DNA of 8,353 nt from Prevotellaceae bacterium. GTDB taxonomy: Bacteria > Bacteroidota > Bacteroidia > Bacteroidales > UBA932. The DNA lies in NCBI GenBank assembly GCA_031267155.1, contig JAIRZR010000133.1, positions 1 to 8,353 on the forward strand. Reading direction: 5' to 3'. Below are positions 1 to 5,749 of this stretch, piece by piece. Each line of letters opens with the position of its first letter. Within the stretch, counting starts at the first letter, position 1. The position numbers and the translations under genes were made by a program. The notes beneath the pieces are model-generated. The model did no database searches. It was not told the origin of the DNA and saw only the letters and a program-made list of their open reading frames with translations.

Positions 1-119
1 CTTCACAGCAATTAAATACTGTAGAATCGGATTTGATTGAAAAAAGCAAGGAACGGGATATTGATTTTGTACTGATTTTTTACACCGATAAAACATTTAA
101 GCACTATAAACTTATTTAG
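1..119 (+). CDS. 3' end of an unidentified protein gene (partial)
   Basis: An open frame (codons in phase with base 3) runs from the left edge to a TAG at 117-119 and encodes the last 38 residues of a protein. The tail is plausible protein: an acidic/basic stretch (VESDLIEKSKERD) followed by a hydrophobic and aromatic strand-like segment (FVLIFYTD) ending in HYKLI. Codon use looks normal and there is no in-frame stop. No family can be named from this fragment. It is on the opposite strand to rsmE and converges on it across a 347-base repeat-containing gap. It could be a chance open frame, as 38 codons is short, but the composition is less AT-biased than the non-coding DNA that follows. Confidence 0.6.
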   Translation, partial: SQQLNTVESDLIEKSKERDIDFVLIFYTDKTFKHYKLI

Positions 120-144
120 CGTCTGCCCTTGAACATATAGATAG

Positions 145-174
145 CTTATAGGCACCTTATAGGCACCTTATAGG
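145..174. repeat. 11-bp tandem repeat, about 2.7 copies
   Basis: The unit CTTATAGGCAC occurs perfectly at 145-155 and 156-166, followed by a partial CTTATAGG at 167-174. It lies just downstream of the partial gene that ends at 119. It is too short and regular to be coding. A role in termination or replication slippage is possible but not shown. Confidence 0.85.
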
Positions 175-200
175 ATCCATATATGAAGGATTAAGAATTA

Positions 201-249
201 AATTAACAATTAACAATTAACAATTAACAATTAATAATTATCAATTAAC
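201..249. repeat. Heptanucleotide microsatellite (AATTAAC), 7 units
   Basis: Seven consecutive 7-mers are visible: four perfect AATTAAC units (201-228), then AATTAAT, AATTATC, and a final AATTAAC (243-249), followed by a partial AATTG. It lies in non-coding DNA between the left-edge gene and rsmE. The degenerate fifth and sixth units suggest an ageing slippage array. No promoter or protein-binding role is evident. Confidence 0.9.
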
Positions 250-335
250 AATTGATTCAGACTTTTATCAAAAAAATCATTCAAATCACAAAAAAATCAC
301 AGCTCAGACAATCAAAGTAATAAATTATAAATTAA

Positions 336-458
336 ATGATTATGAAAATTTTATTTTTATTAGCAACAACAGGTATTTTCATAATGCTTTCAATAAACAA
401 GGCATACTCTGGCTTGAATAACAGGAAAAGTAAAAAACTCTTAGTTCTTAACTCTTAG
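336..458 (+). CDS. Possible 40-residue exported peptide (uncertain)
   Basis: An ATG at 336 (or the in-frame ATG at 342) opens a 40-codon frame ending at TAG 456-458. The product begins MIMKILFLLATTGIFIML, a short basic n-region followed by a hydrophobic core. A signal-peptidase-like site follows (AYS before G), then a short basic tail rich in Lys, Arg and Asn. This is the shape of a signal peptide with almost no mature part. The last codons fall inside a heptamer repeat, so the tail is repeat-encoded. No clear ribosome binding site is seen. It may be a real small secreted peptide, the remnant of a truncated exported-protein gene, or a chance frame in AT-rich DNA. Confidence 0.3.
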   Translation: MIMKILFLLATTGIFIMLSINKAYSGLNNRKSKKLLVLNS

Positions 459-469
459 TTCTTAACTTA
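437..469. repeat. Heptamer array abutting the rsmE stop codon
   Basis: Alternating 7-mers ACTCTTA and GTTCTTA occur twice each (437-443, 444-450, 451-457, 458-464) and are followed by ACTTA. Viewed at period 14, the unit CTCTTAGTTCTTAA is perfectly duplicated (438-451 and 452-465). The array runs into the rsmE stop codon (467-469, read on the minus strand), so it sits in the immediate 3' untranslated region of that operon. No hairpin or U-tract terminator is formed. Confidence 0.85.
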
Positions 470-1162
470 AAGGCGTCCCGTTACAGACTGAAAAATAGCG
501 CATGATACAGTTCCCGCCGTTTCTGTCCGCAGCCTGTTACGGCCTAAGGAGACAGGTATAAACTCTTTGGATATAGCCATTTCCACCTCATGTTTCGAAA
601 AATCGCCTTCGGGACCTATCATTGCCAGTGTCGGATTGCCGGAGGAAATTGTTTCTGCAAAGCTTATGGTTTTTTCCTCGCAATAGGCAATACATTTTGT
701 TTTTTCAATTCTTATTCCTATAAAATCCTTAAATTCCACAGCTTGATTGATTTTAGGAAAATTCAGGTTCAAGGACTGTTTCATTGCCGAAACGATAATC
801 TTCTCGATTCTGTCTGTTTTCACCGTCCTGCGTTCCGAATGTTCGCACAACAGCGGAGTAATCTCTTCCACGCCTATTTCCACGGCTTTTTCGACAAACC
901 ATTCGAATCGGTCGCTGTTTTTCGTCGGAGCAATGGCGACATGAAGAAACTCGGGACGTTTATAGACGGGTTTCGCGTCGATGATGTTAAGAACACATTC
1001 CTTATGGCTGTCATTGATAATCTTTGCCGTATAGATTTCTCCCGAACGGCTGAAGACATCGACAATATCTCCATTGCGATGCCTCAGTACGCCGATACAG
1101 TGTTTCGATTCGTCGGAATTCAAGACACAGATTTCATTTTCAATTATTTCAGAATAAAACAT
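467..1162 (-). CDS. rsmE: 16S rRNA (uracil(1498)-N3)-methyltransferase RsmE
   Basis: RsmE methylates N3 of U1498 in helix 44 of 16S rRNA, at the decoding centre, using S-adenosylmethionine on the assembled 30S subunit. The 231-residue length is normal for the family. Residues 1-65 form the PUA-like RNA-binding domain (HCIGVLRHRNGD at 21-32). The SPOUT/trefoil-knot domain follows, with APTKNSDRFEWFVEKAVEIG (78-97), ERR (110-112), and QSLNLNFPKI (129-138). The SAM-binding knot is GPEGDFS at 183-189 (most relatives have GPEGGF) and LGRNRLRTETA at 206-216. It starts at an ATG 18 bases after the argF' stop, without a strong Shine-Dalgarno, and is the last gene of the minus-strand operon. Family assignment is secure. 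The G-to-D change in the knot loop is a minor oddity. Confidence 0.95.
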   Translation of the reverse strand: MFYSEIIENEICVLNSDESKHCIGVLRHRNGDIVDVFSRSGEIYTAKIINDSHKECVLNIIDAKPVYKRPEFLHVAIAPTKNSDRFEWFVEKAVEIGVEEITPLLCEHSERRTVKTDRIEKIIVSAMKQSLNLNFPKINQAVEFKDFIGIRIEKTKCIAYCEEKTISFAETISSGNPTLAMIGPEGDFSKHEVEMAISKEFIPVSLGRNRLRTETAGTVSCAIFQSVTGRL

Positions 1163-1180
1163 TTTGTAAGGTAGCTTATT

Positions 1181-2134
1181 TTAATTATCCGTTAAAAGCC
1201 GTTTCAGCACGACCTGAGCCGAGATAACTCTGTTCGCCGCTTCGGGTATAACTATCGACTGTGGACTTTCGATAACTTCGTCTGTAACAATCATATTGCG
1301 CCTCACCGGCAGACAGTGCATAAAGCAGGCATTATCGGTCAGCGCCATTTTCCGCGCATCTACAGTCCAGGCTCTGTCCCTGCTCAAAATCCTGCCGTAA
1401 TCAGGCTCGGCGTATGCCGCCCAGTTTTTCGCATAGATAAAATTGGCGCCCTCAAATGCCTTATCCTGATTATATTCGATTTTTGCATCTCCAACAAATC
1501 GACTGTCAAGTTCGTATCCTTCGGGATGGCTTATGACAAATTCGTAACCGCTTGCATTTATCCATTCCGCGAATGAATTTGGCACAGCCTGCGGCAATGC
1601 GCGCGGATGCGGCGCCCATGTCATGACAATTTTGGGACGCGCGGTTTTCTTGTATTCCTCAATAGTTATCAAATCGGCGAAACTTTGCAGGGGATGCCGC
1701 GTTGCAGCCTCCATGCTGAAAACAGGTTTCCCCGAATAGCGAATAAACTGATTCAGAATCTTTTCCTCATAATCATCCTGCCTGCTTTCAAACTGCGCGA
1801 AAGAACGTACGCCTATAATATCGCAATAGCTTCCCATAACGGGAATAGCCTCAAGTATATGCTCCGGCTTGTCCCCGTCCATGATAACTCCCTGTCCGGT
1901 TTCGAGTTTCCACGCGCCCTGATTCATATCAAGCACAATGACATTCATCCCGAGATTCAGGGCTGCTTTCTGGGTGCTTAACCGCGTACGCAGGCTGGAG
2001 TTGAAAAATATTGCAAGCAGAGTTCTGTTTTTTCCCAAATCACTGTATTTGAATACGTCCTTTTTTAAATCAAAAGCTTCCTTCAGGGCGGCGTCAATAT
2101 TCCCGATATCGTGTACCGATGTAAAATTTCTCAT
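1181..2134 (-). CDS. argF': N-succinylornithine carbamoyltransferase (ArgF')
   Basis: This enzyme transfers a carbamoyl group from carbamoyl phosphate to an N-acylated ornithine, giving N-acylcitrulline in the Bacteroidetes arginine pathway. It is cytosolic. I place the start at ATG 2132-2134, giving 317 residues, as in Bacteroides fragilis. A TTG two codons upstream is also in frame but unlikely. Counting from this ATG, the carbamoyl-phosphate loop SSLRTR lies at 46-51, HPLQS at 147-151 and HCLPVRRN at 273-280. Pro90 sits in DKPEH. In characterised enzymes Pro at this position favours N-succinylornithine, and Glu (Xanthomonas) favours N-acetylornithine. A purine-rich AAGAAAAG precedes the start. 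The gene follows the peptidase by 15 bases and precedes rsmE by 18, so the three are probably cotranscribed. Substrate choice is inferred from Pro90. Confidence 0.93.
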   Translation of the reverse strand: MRNFTSVHDIGNIDAALKEAFDLKKDVFKYSDLGKNRTLLAIFFNSSLRTRLSTQKAALNLGMNVIVLDMNQGAWKLETGQGVIMDGDKPEHILEAIPVMGSYCDIIGVRSFAQFESRQDDYEEKILNQFIRYSGKPVFSMEAATRHPLQSFADLITIEEYKKTARPKIVMTWAPHPRALPQAVPNSFAEWINASGYEFVISHPEGYELDSRFVGDAKIEYNQDKAFEGANFIYAKNWAAYAEPDYGRILSRDRAWTVDARKMALTDNACFMHCLPVRRNMIVTDEVIESPQSIVIPEAANRVISAQVVLKRLLTDN

Positions 2135-2149
2135 TATCAATATCTTTTC

Positions 2150-3877
2150 TTATTTCGCTTTCAGTTTTTCTCCCGCGTCGTTTTTAATTGCCCTGCGCCA
2201 AAACTCCGGCAACTGAGGCTGTTCAGGCGAAACAGGCATGCCTGTGGAAGTGCGTAAAAATTCGCCATTAGCTTCCTTTTTTATATTTCCATCAATGTAT
2301 TTCACAAGGAGATAGTGGTCTAATTCCTTCCATCGCCTGATTGTCGATGCGGCTGTATTTACCGAAAAATCAGTTACAAATTCTATTGCCCTGTCCTCGC
2401 TGCCGGAATACAGTTTTTTTGCATGTTCATCAATGGGTTCAAGCATTTCGACATATTTCGATTCAAGTTCTTTTTGCAGACTGATTATATCCTCGCTGAC
2501 AGCATCGTAGCGCGAATAGGCGAAATTTGTTACACGGTTGAAAACCCAGAACGCCGCATTATCGGAATATGTCAGCAAATCGCCGTTGCCCACCGCATAT
2601 TCTTCCGGCACGCGGGTGCTGCAGCTGTATATCGGCGTAAGACAGGACGTTGCAGCATCGTCGGCGCTAAACCACAGGATTCCCGACAGTGTCCGGGGCA
2701 TGCTGCTTCTGCCTTCGGCTACAAACCAGAAGCCGGTCTGCTGTGTTGCAATTGCTCTTTCGTGAACAAACTTTTCCCCGTCGATTTCCCAGCTCATGGG
2801 ACGCCAGCGATATGGCGACTTGAAAGGTCCGGCGCCAATGTCTGTCGTCATATCTATTTCGGTACCTTCATAATGATCTCTCATCATTCCCGCAACATGC
2901 TCGAACGAAATTTTCTCGTCGGGTTTGATATATAGCGGCATACGGTTTTCCAAATCATAGCCTTTCGCATGTTCCTGATATCTCCACATGTCGCTGTTTA
3001 TGCTTTTGAAAAACGACCAGACCCTCGCTTCACAGGCACGCGCACCGCCGAAATCAAGAGGATTGTATATGTCCGAAAAGCTAAAATCTTCATCCGTGCC
3101 ATTATACAGACCAAGTTCGCGGGCTGTGCTGACGACGTCGTCGGCATACACTACTTCGACTTCGGGATTGAATATCCTGTCCATTTCCTTTGAAGATATC
3201 GATGTCTGTCCGTTGCTCTTTGGAAATGTGCGTATTCGTGCCTGATTTGCATGAGCGCAGACATATCCGTCAGGGATACGCACAGCTACCCATGCCGCGC
3301 CCCTGTTGAGATTTTGTGCAGACCGGCTCTTTTTGTCATATTGAATTTTTGTTCCCTTGCCAACCATTTCCAAAATCCAGACTTCGTCGGGATCGGCAAT
3401 TGAGAATGATTCACCGCCCGAACAGTAGCCATACGCTTCGACCAGTTCCGTCATGATTTTGATGGCTTCACGGGCGTTTCCTGCTCTTTGCAGCGTGATA
3501 TATATCAAACTGCCATAGTCGATTATGCCTGTTGTATCGACTAATTTCCCGACTCCGCCGAAAGTGGTTTCGCCTATAGCCAGAGAATGTTCATTCATGT
3601 TCCCAATAACGCGATAAGTATTTGAGGCCTGCGGTATTTCGCCCAGGAACTTTCCCGAATCCCATTCATATACCTGCAGCATCGCGCCATCGGGATAACT
3701 CGCAGCCTGCCAAAAATACAATTCCCCGTAAAGGGTGTGCGAATCGGCAGCATAAGTGATAAATGTCGAACCGTTTTTTGATGCTCCCCTGGTAATCAAA
3801 AAATTGGTACACGCCATAGAAGGCTCTGCAATACACATAATTGCAGTCATAATAAGTGGTAATAATATTTTATTCAT
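2150..3877 (-). CDS. Secreted C69-family (PepD-like) dipeptidase
   Basis: The 575-residue protein has a signal peptide (residues 1-22, hydrophobic core ILLPLIMTAIMCIA) followed at once by Cys23 in ACTNFLITRGAS. C69 peptidases are Ntn-hydrolases whose N-terminal Cys, exposed by processing, is the nucleophile. Other family features are ITYAADSH (40-47), HSLAIGETTFGG (97-108), an alanine-rich helix around 131-150, and the segment SGGESFSIADPDEVWILEM (153-171). The residues before Cys23 are S-M-A, a poor lipobox, so I read Cys23 as catalytic rather than lipidated. The product probably hydrolyses di- or short peptides in the periplasm or outside the cell. It is the first gene of the operon, 23 or so bases from the predicted transcription start. 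Its pairing with argF' and rsmE looks incidental. The exact substrate is unknown. Confidence 0.9.
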   Translation of the reverse strand: MNKILLPLIMTAIMCIAEPSMACTNFLITRGASKNGSTFITYAADSHTLYGELYFWQAASYPDGAMLQVYEWDSGKFLGEIPQASNTYRVIGNMNEHSLAIGETTFGGVGKLVDTTGIIDYGSLIYITLQRAGNAREAIKIMTELVEAYGYCSGGESFSIADPDEVWILEMVGKGTKIQYDKKSRSAQNLNRGAAWVAVRIPDGYVCAHANQARIRTFPKSNGQTSISSKEMDRIFNPEVEVVYADDVVSTARELGLYNGTDEDFSFSDIYNPLDFGGARACEARVWSFFKSINSDMWRYQEHAKGYDLENRMPLYIKPDEKISFEHVAGMMRDHYEGTEIDMTTDIGAGPFKSPYRWRPMSWEIDGEKFVHERAIATQQTGFWFVAEGRSSMPRTLSGILWFSADDAATSCLTPIYSCSTRVPEEYAVGNGDLLTYSDNAAFWVFNRVTNFAYSRYDAVSEDIISLQKELESKYVEMLEPIDEHAKKLYSGSEDRAIEFVTDFSVNTAASTIRRWKELDHYLLVKYIDGNIKKEANGEFLRTSTGMPVSPEQPQLPEFWRRAIKNDAGEKLKAK

Positions 3878-3906
3878 ATTCTATAAGTAATTGTAAAATT
3901 ATCGCG

Positions 3907-3914
3907 CAAAGATA
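3907..3914 (-). promoter_or_regulatory. Bacteroidetes-type promoter of the C69/argF'/rsmE operon
   Basis: Read on the minus strand, TATCTTTG matches the -7 consensus TAnnTTTG exactly. Nineteen bases upstream is TTAG (3934-3937), a three-of-four match to the TTTG -33 element. Transcription would begin near 3900, leaving an untranslated leader of roughly 23 bases before the ATG at 3877. Confidence 0.75.
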
Positions 3915-3940
3915 CGAAATGAATTTTATTTGACTAATTC

Positions 3941-3983
3941 TTTTTTTGAAACGCTTTTAAATACTTTTACATATTTTTACATA
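3941..3983. promoter_or_regulatory. Phased T-tracts and 10-bp tandem repeat upstream of the C69 promoter
   Basis: T-runs occur at 3941-3947, 3955-3958, 3965-3968 and 3974-3978, the last three about one helical turn apart. They are part of a tandem 10-mer: CTTTTAAATA (3954-3963), CTTTTACATA (3964-3973), TTTTTACATA (3974-3983). Phased A/T-tracts of this kind usually curve DNA, and these lie directly upstream of the -33 element of the minus-strand promoter. An activating role is inferred. Confidence 0.5.
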
Positions 3984-4041
3984 CATACCTGAAAGAGTGT
4001 GTAATTATCTCCGCAAAAAATTACATGCGTATGTAGCAAAA

Positions 4042-4092
4042 ATTACACAGTGAGTAATGATACATTACTCGACTGTGTAATGAAATATTACA
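4042..4092. promoter_or_regulatory. Nested inverted repeats with two 15-bp palindromes, candidate operator
   Basis: Outer arms ATTACACAG (4042-4050) and CTGTGTAAT (4073-4081) flank inner arms GAGTAATG (4052-4059) and CATTACTC (4063-4070) around a 3-base centre. Two 15-bp sites share the geometry GTAAT-N5-ATTAC: GTAATGATACATTAC (4054-4068) and GTAATGAAATATTAC (4077-4091), identical at 13 of 15 positions and 23 bp apart. Further half-sites occur at 4001-4005 and 4020-4024. There is no U-tract and the site lies between divergent promoters, so a protein-binding operator is more likely than a terminator. The binding protein is unknown. Confidence 0.6.
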
Positions 4093-4250
4093 ATCTTAAT
4101 GGCAAAAGTTCATATAAGTTATTGCAGAAAAATAAAATGTTAAATAAAGGATGCAAAATAAATGTTCAATGGCGCTAATTTATTGATTAAGTGTTTTAAG
4201 ACAGGCGATTTTTGCAAGCAGGGCATCCTTTTCGAGGTGTTTTATCGGAG

Positions 4251-4281
4251 TGTTCAAATGAAATTCGGTTTATGTAATAAA
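4251..4281 (+). repeat. 31-bp direct repeat, copy 1
   Basis: This copy matches the one at 4344-4374 at 27 of 31 positions (core AAATTCGGTTTATGTAATAA against AAATTCGATTTATGCAATAA), with starts 93 bp apart. It is not followed by a recognisable -7 box. A short hairpin TCAAATG/CATTTGA (4290-4296 and 4299-4305) lies just downstream of it. Confidence 0.75.
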
Positions 4282-4318
4282 TATGTATTTCAAATGAACA
4301 TTTGAGTTCTCCTATCGT

Positions 4319-4345
4319 CAGTTGTGGGATTTCTTTCCACAGCTG
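4319..4345. promoter_or_regulatory. Hairpin between the two direct repeats
   Basis: CAGTTGTGG (4319-4327) pairs with CCACAGCTG (4337-4345) over nine pairs with one G-T wobble around a 9-base loop. It lies about 40 bp upstream of the DUF2851 -7 box and abuts direct-repeat copy 2. It is upstream of the predicted transcription start, so an operator-like DNA role is more likely than an RNA one. Confidence 0.4.
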
Positions 4346-4374
4346 TTCAAACAAAATTCGATTTATGCAATAAA
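4344..4374 (+). repeat. 31-bp direct repeat, copy 2, overlapping the -33 region
   Basis: This is the second copy of the repeat at 4251-4281. It ends eight bases before the -7 box at 4382 and covers the expected -33 region (TTCG at 4357-4360). It could therefore carry a regulator-binding site or be half of an old promoter duplication. Confidence 0.75.
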
Positions 4375-4381
4375 AAAATGC

Positions 4382-4389
4382 TACCTTTG
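4382..4389 (+). promoter_or_regulatory. Bacteroidetes-type promoter of DUF2851-nadE
   Basis: TACCTTTG matches the -7 consensus TAnnTTTG exactly. A weak -33 candidate (TTCG, 4357-4360) lies 21 bases upstream. Transcription would start near 4396, giving a leader of about 45 bases that ends in AAAGAGA next to the ATG at 4442. Confidence 0.75.
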
Positions 4390-4441
4390 TATCCGTAATT
4401 TCGGTACGGCGAGATTGTTTTGATGTGAATTATTAAAGAGA

Positions 4442-5728
4442 ATGAACGAAGATTTTCTACAATTTATTTGGAAGTTAGGTCTGTACGATTCGGCAAATCT
4501 CAAAACGGGCGCGGGAGAAAATGTGGAAGTAATTTCTGCGGGCGCTCAAAACAGGGATTCGGGACCCGATTTTTACAACGCGAAAATACGGATCGGCGGA
4601 ACCCTCTGGGCAGGTACTGTGGAAATACACAGGAAATCGTCCGAATGGAATCTGCATGGGCACCAGAACGACAGCGCATACAACAATGTCATTCTCCATG
4701 TTGTGGAAAAAGACGACGCCGTGATAAGGCGTAAAAGCGGGGAAATAATCCCGTGTCTGGAAATAACTTATCCCGAAAGCTTCAAAAAACGCTATCTCGA
4801 ACTGTCGGAATCCGGACAGCATATCCCCTGCGCCAGCTACATCCCGGAAGTCGATCAATTCAAAGTACATTTTTGGCTGGACAGGCTTGCAAGCGAAAGG
4901 CTCGAACGCAAAACGGCGGAAATAAGCCTGCTGATGGACGGGACATTCTGCGATTTGGAAGAGGTATTCCACTGTGTGCTGTTCAAATATTTCGGATTCA
5001 AAACCAATGCATTGCCGTTTGAAATGCTGGCGCGAAGCCTGCCGGCAAAACTGCTGCGGAAATACAGCCATTCGCTGTCCTCTGTCGAAGCCCTGCTGTT
5101 CGGTCAGGCGGGATTTCTCAATACCGATGTCGATGTCGAAGATGAATACACGTTCAATTTAAAATCGGAATATCAATTCCTTAAAAGCAAGCACGATCTT
5201 GTCGGGATGGATAAAAGTCTGTGGAAATATGCAAAACTGCGACCGGCAAACTTCCCGACAATACGCATCGCACAGGTGGCTGCAATATTGTGCAAATATC
5301 AGGGTTTATGGGAAATAATCAGCGTTTCGGAAAATATAGGGAATATCTGCGAAATTCTGGATGTAAGCGCTTCCGAATACTGGGATTCCCACTATGTTTT
5401 CGGAAAAACATCAAGCCGGACGTCTCCCAAAAGGCTCGGTAAGAACGCTGTCTGCAATCTAATTATCAATGTACTGTCTCCAATGATTTTTACATATTCA
5501 ATATACAGGGGCGACGAAACGCTGAGGGAACGGGCGATATCGTTTCTGGAATCTCTGGCTGCCGAATCAAATTCTGTTGTCGGCGAATGGATGGAATGCG
5601 GCATCAAGCCGGCAAACGCCCTCGAAAGTCAAGCCCTGCTCCATTTGCAGTCGGAATACTGCGCCGGTAAAAAGTGCCTGAAATGCGCCATCGGCAAGGA
5701 AGTTATTCAAAATATAATAAGTAAATAA
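4442..5728 (+). CDS. DUF2851 family protein, function unknown
   Basis: This 428-residue soluble protein has no signal peptide or membrane segment and carries the family's N-terminal signature: SGPDFYNAKI (40-49), WAGTVEIHRKSSEW (56-69), HGH (72-74) and AYNNVILHVV (79-88). The GPD...ExH order resembles the PD-(D/E)xK nuclease arrangement, though Lys is replaced by His63. The C-terminus has Cys407, Cys412 and Cys415 (C-x4-C-x2-C, in KKCLKCAIG), with Cys386 nearby as a possible fourth ligand, suggesting a zinc or iron-sulfur site. Length is normal for the family. The start ATG follows AAAGAGA. It is first of a probable two-gene operon, with nadE 21 bases downstream. The family has no established function, so nucleic-acid binding or cleavage is only an inference. 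Confidence 0.9.
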   Translation: MNEDFLQFIWKLGLYDSANLKTGAGENVEVISAGAQNRDSGPDFYNAKIRIGGTLWAGTVEIHRKSSEWNLHGHQNDSAYNNVILHVVEKDDAVIRRKSGEIIPCLEITYPESFKKRYLELSESGQHIPCASYIPEVDQFKVHFWLDRLASERLERKTAEISLLMDGTFCDLEEVFHCVLFKYFGFKTNALPFEMLARSLPAKLLRKYSHSLSSVEALLFGQAGFLNTDVDVEDEYTFNLKSEYQFLKSKHDLVGMDKSLWKYAKLRPANFPTIRIAQVAAILCKYQGLWEIISVSENIGNICEILDVSASEYWDSHYVFGKTSSRTSPKRLGKNAVCNLIINVLSPMIFTYSIYRGDETLRERAISFLESLAAESNSVVGEWMECGIKPANALESQALLHLQSEYCAGKKCLKCAIGKEVIQNIISK

Positions 5729-5749
5729 ACGGTTTAAAAGTACAAAATA

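Noticed and set aside
201..249. AATTAAC repeats as a CRISPR array or replication iterons
   Set aside because: Seven-base units with no spacers are not CRISPR, and no replication initiator gene or DnaA-box cluster is nearby.
590..1174. 194-codon plus-strand open frame opposite rsmE
   Set aside because: It is antisense to a clearly recognised RsmE, is rich in Phe, Cys, Arg and His as expected of a shadow frame, and resembles no protein family I know.
2135..2140. TTG at 2138-2140 as the argF' start
   Set aside because: It adds only two residues before an ATG that gives the length and numbering of the Bacteroides enzyme, and that ATG has the better-placed purine-rich stretch.
3809..3811. Cys23 of the C69 peptidase as a lipoprotein cysteine
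   Set aside because: The preceding residues S-M-A do not fit a lipobox well, and this family uses an N-terminal Cys as its catalytic nucleophile after processing.
4042..4081. Long inverted repeat as a rho-independent terminator
   Set aside because: It lies between two divergent genes with their own promoters, has no T-run after either arm, and is AT-rich.
4099..4143. 14-codon frame starting at an ATG near 4099
   Set aside because: It is too short, has no ribosome binding site, and falls in AT-rich intergenic DNA.
4475..5071. 198-codon minus-strand open frame opposite DUF2851
   Set aside because: It is a shadow of the DUF2851 coding strand, which carries the conserved family motifs; the antisense product is Phe/Gln/Arg-rich with no recognisable motif.
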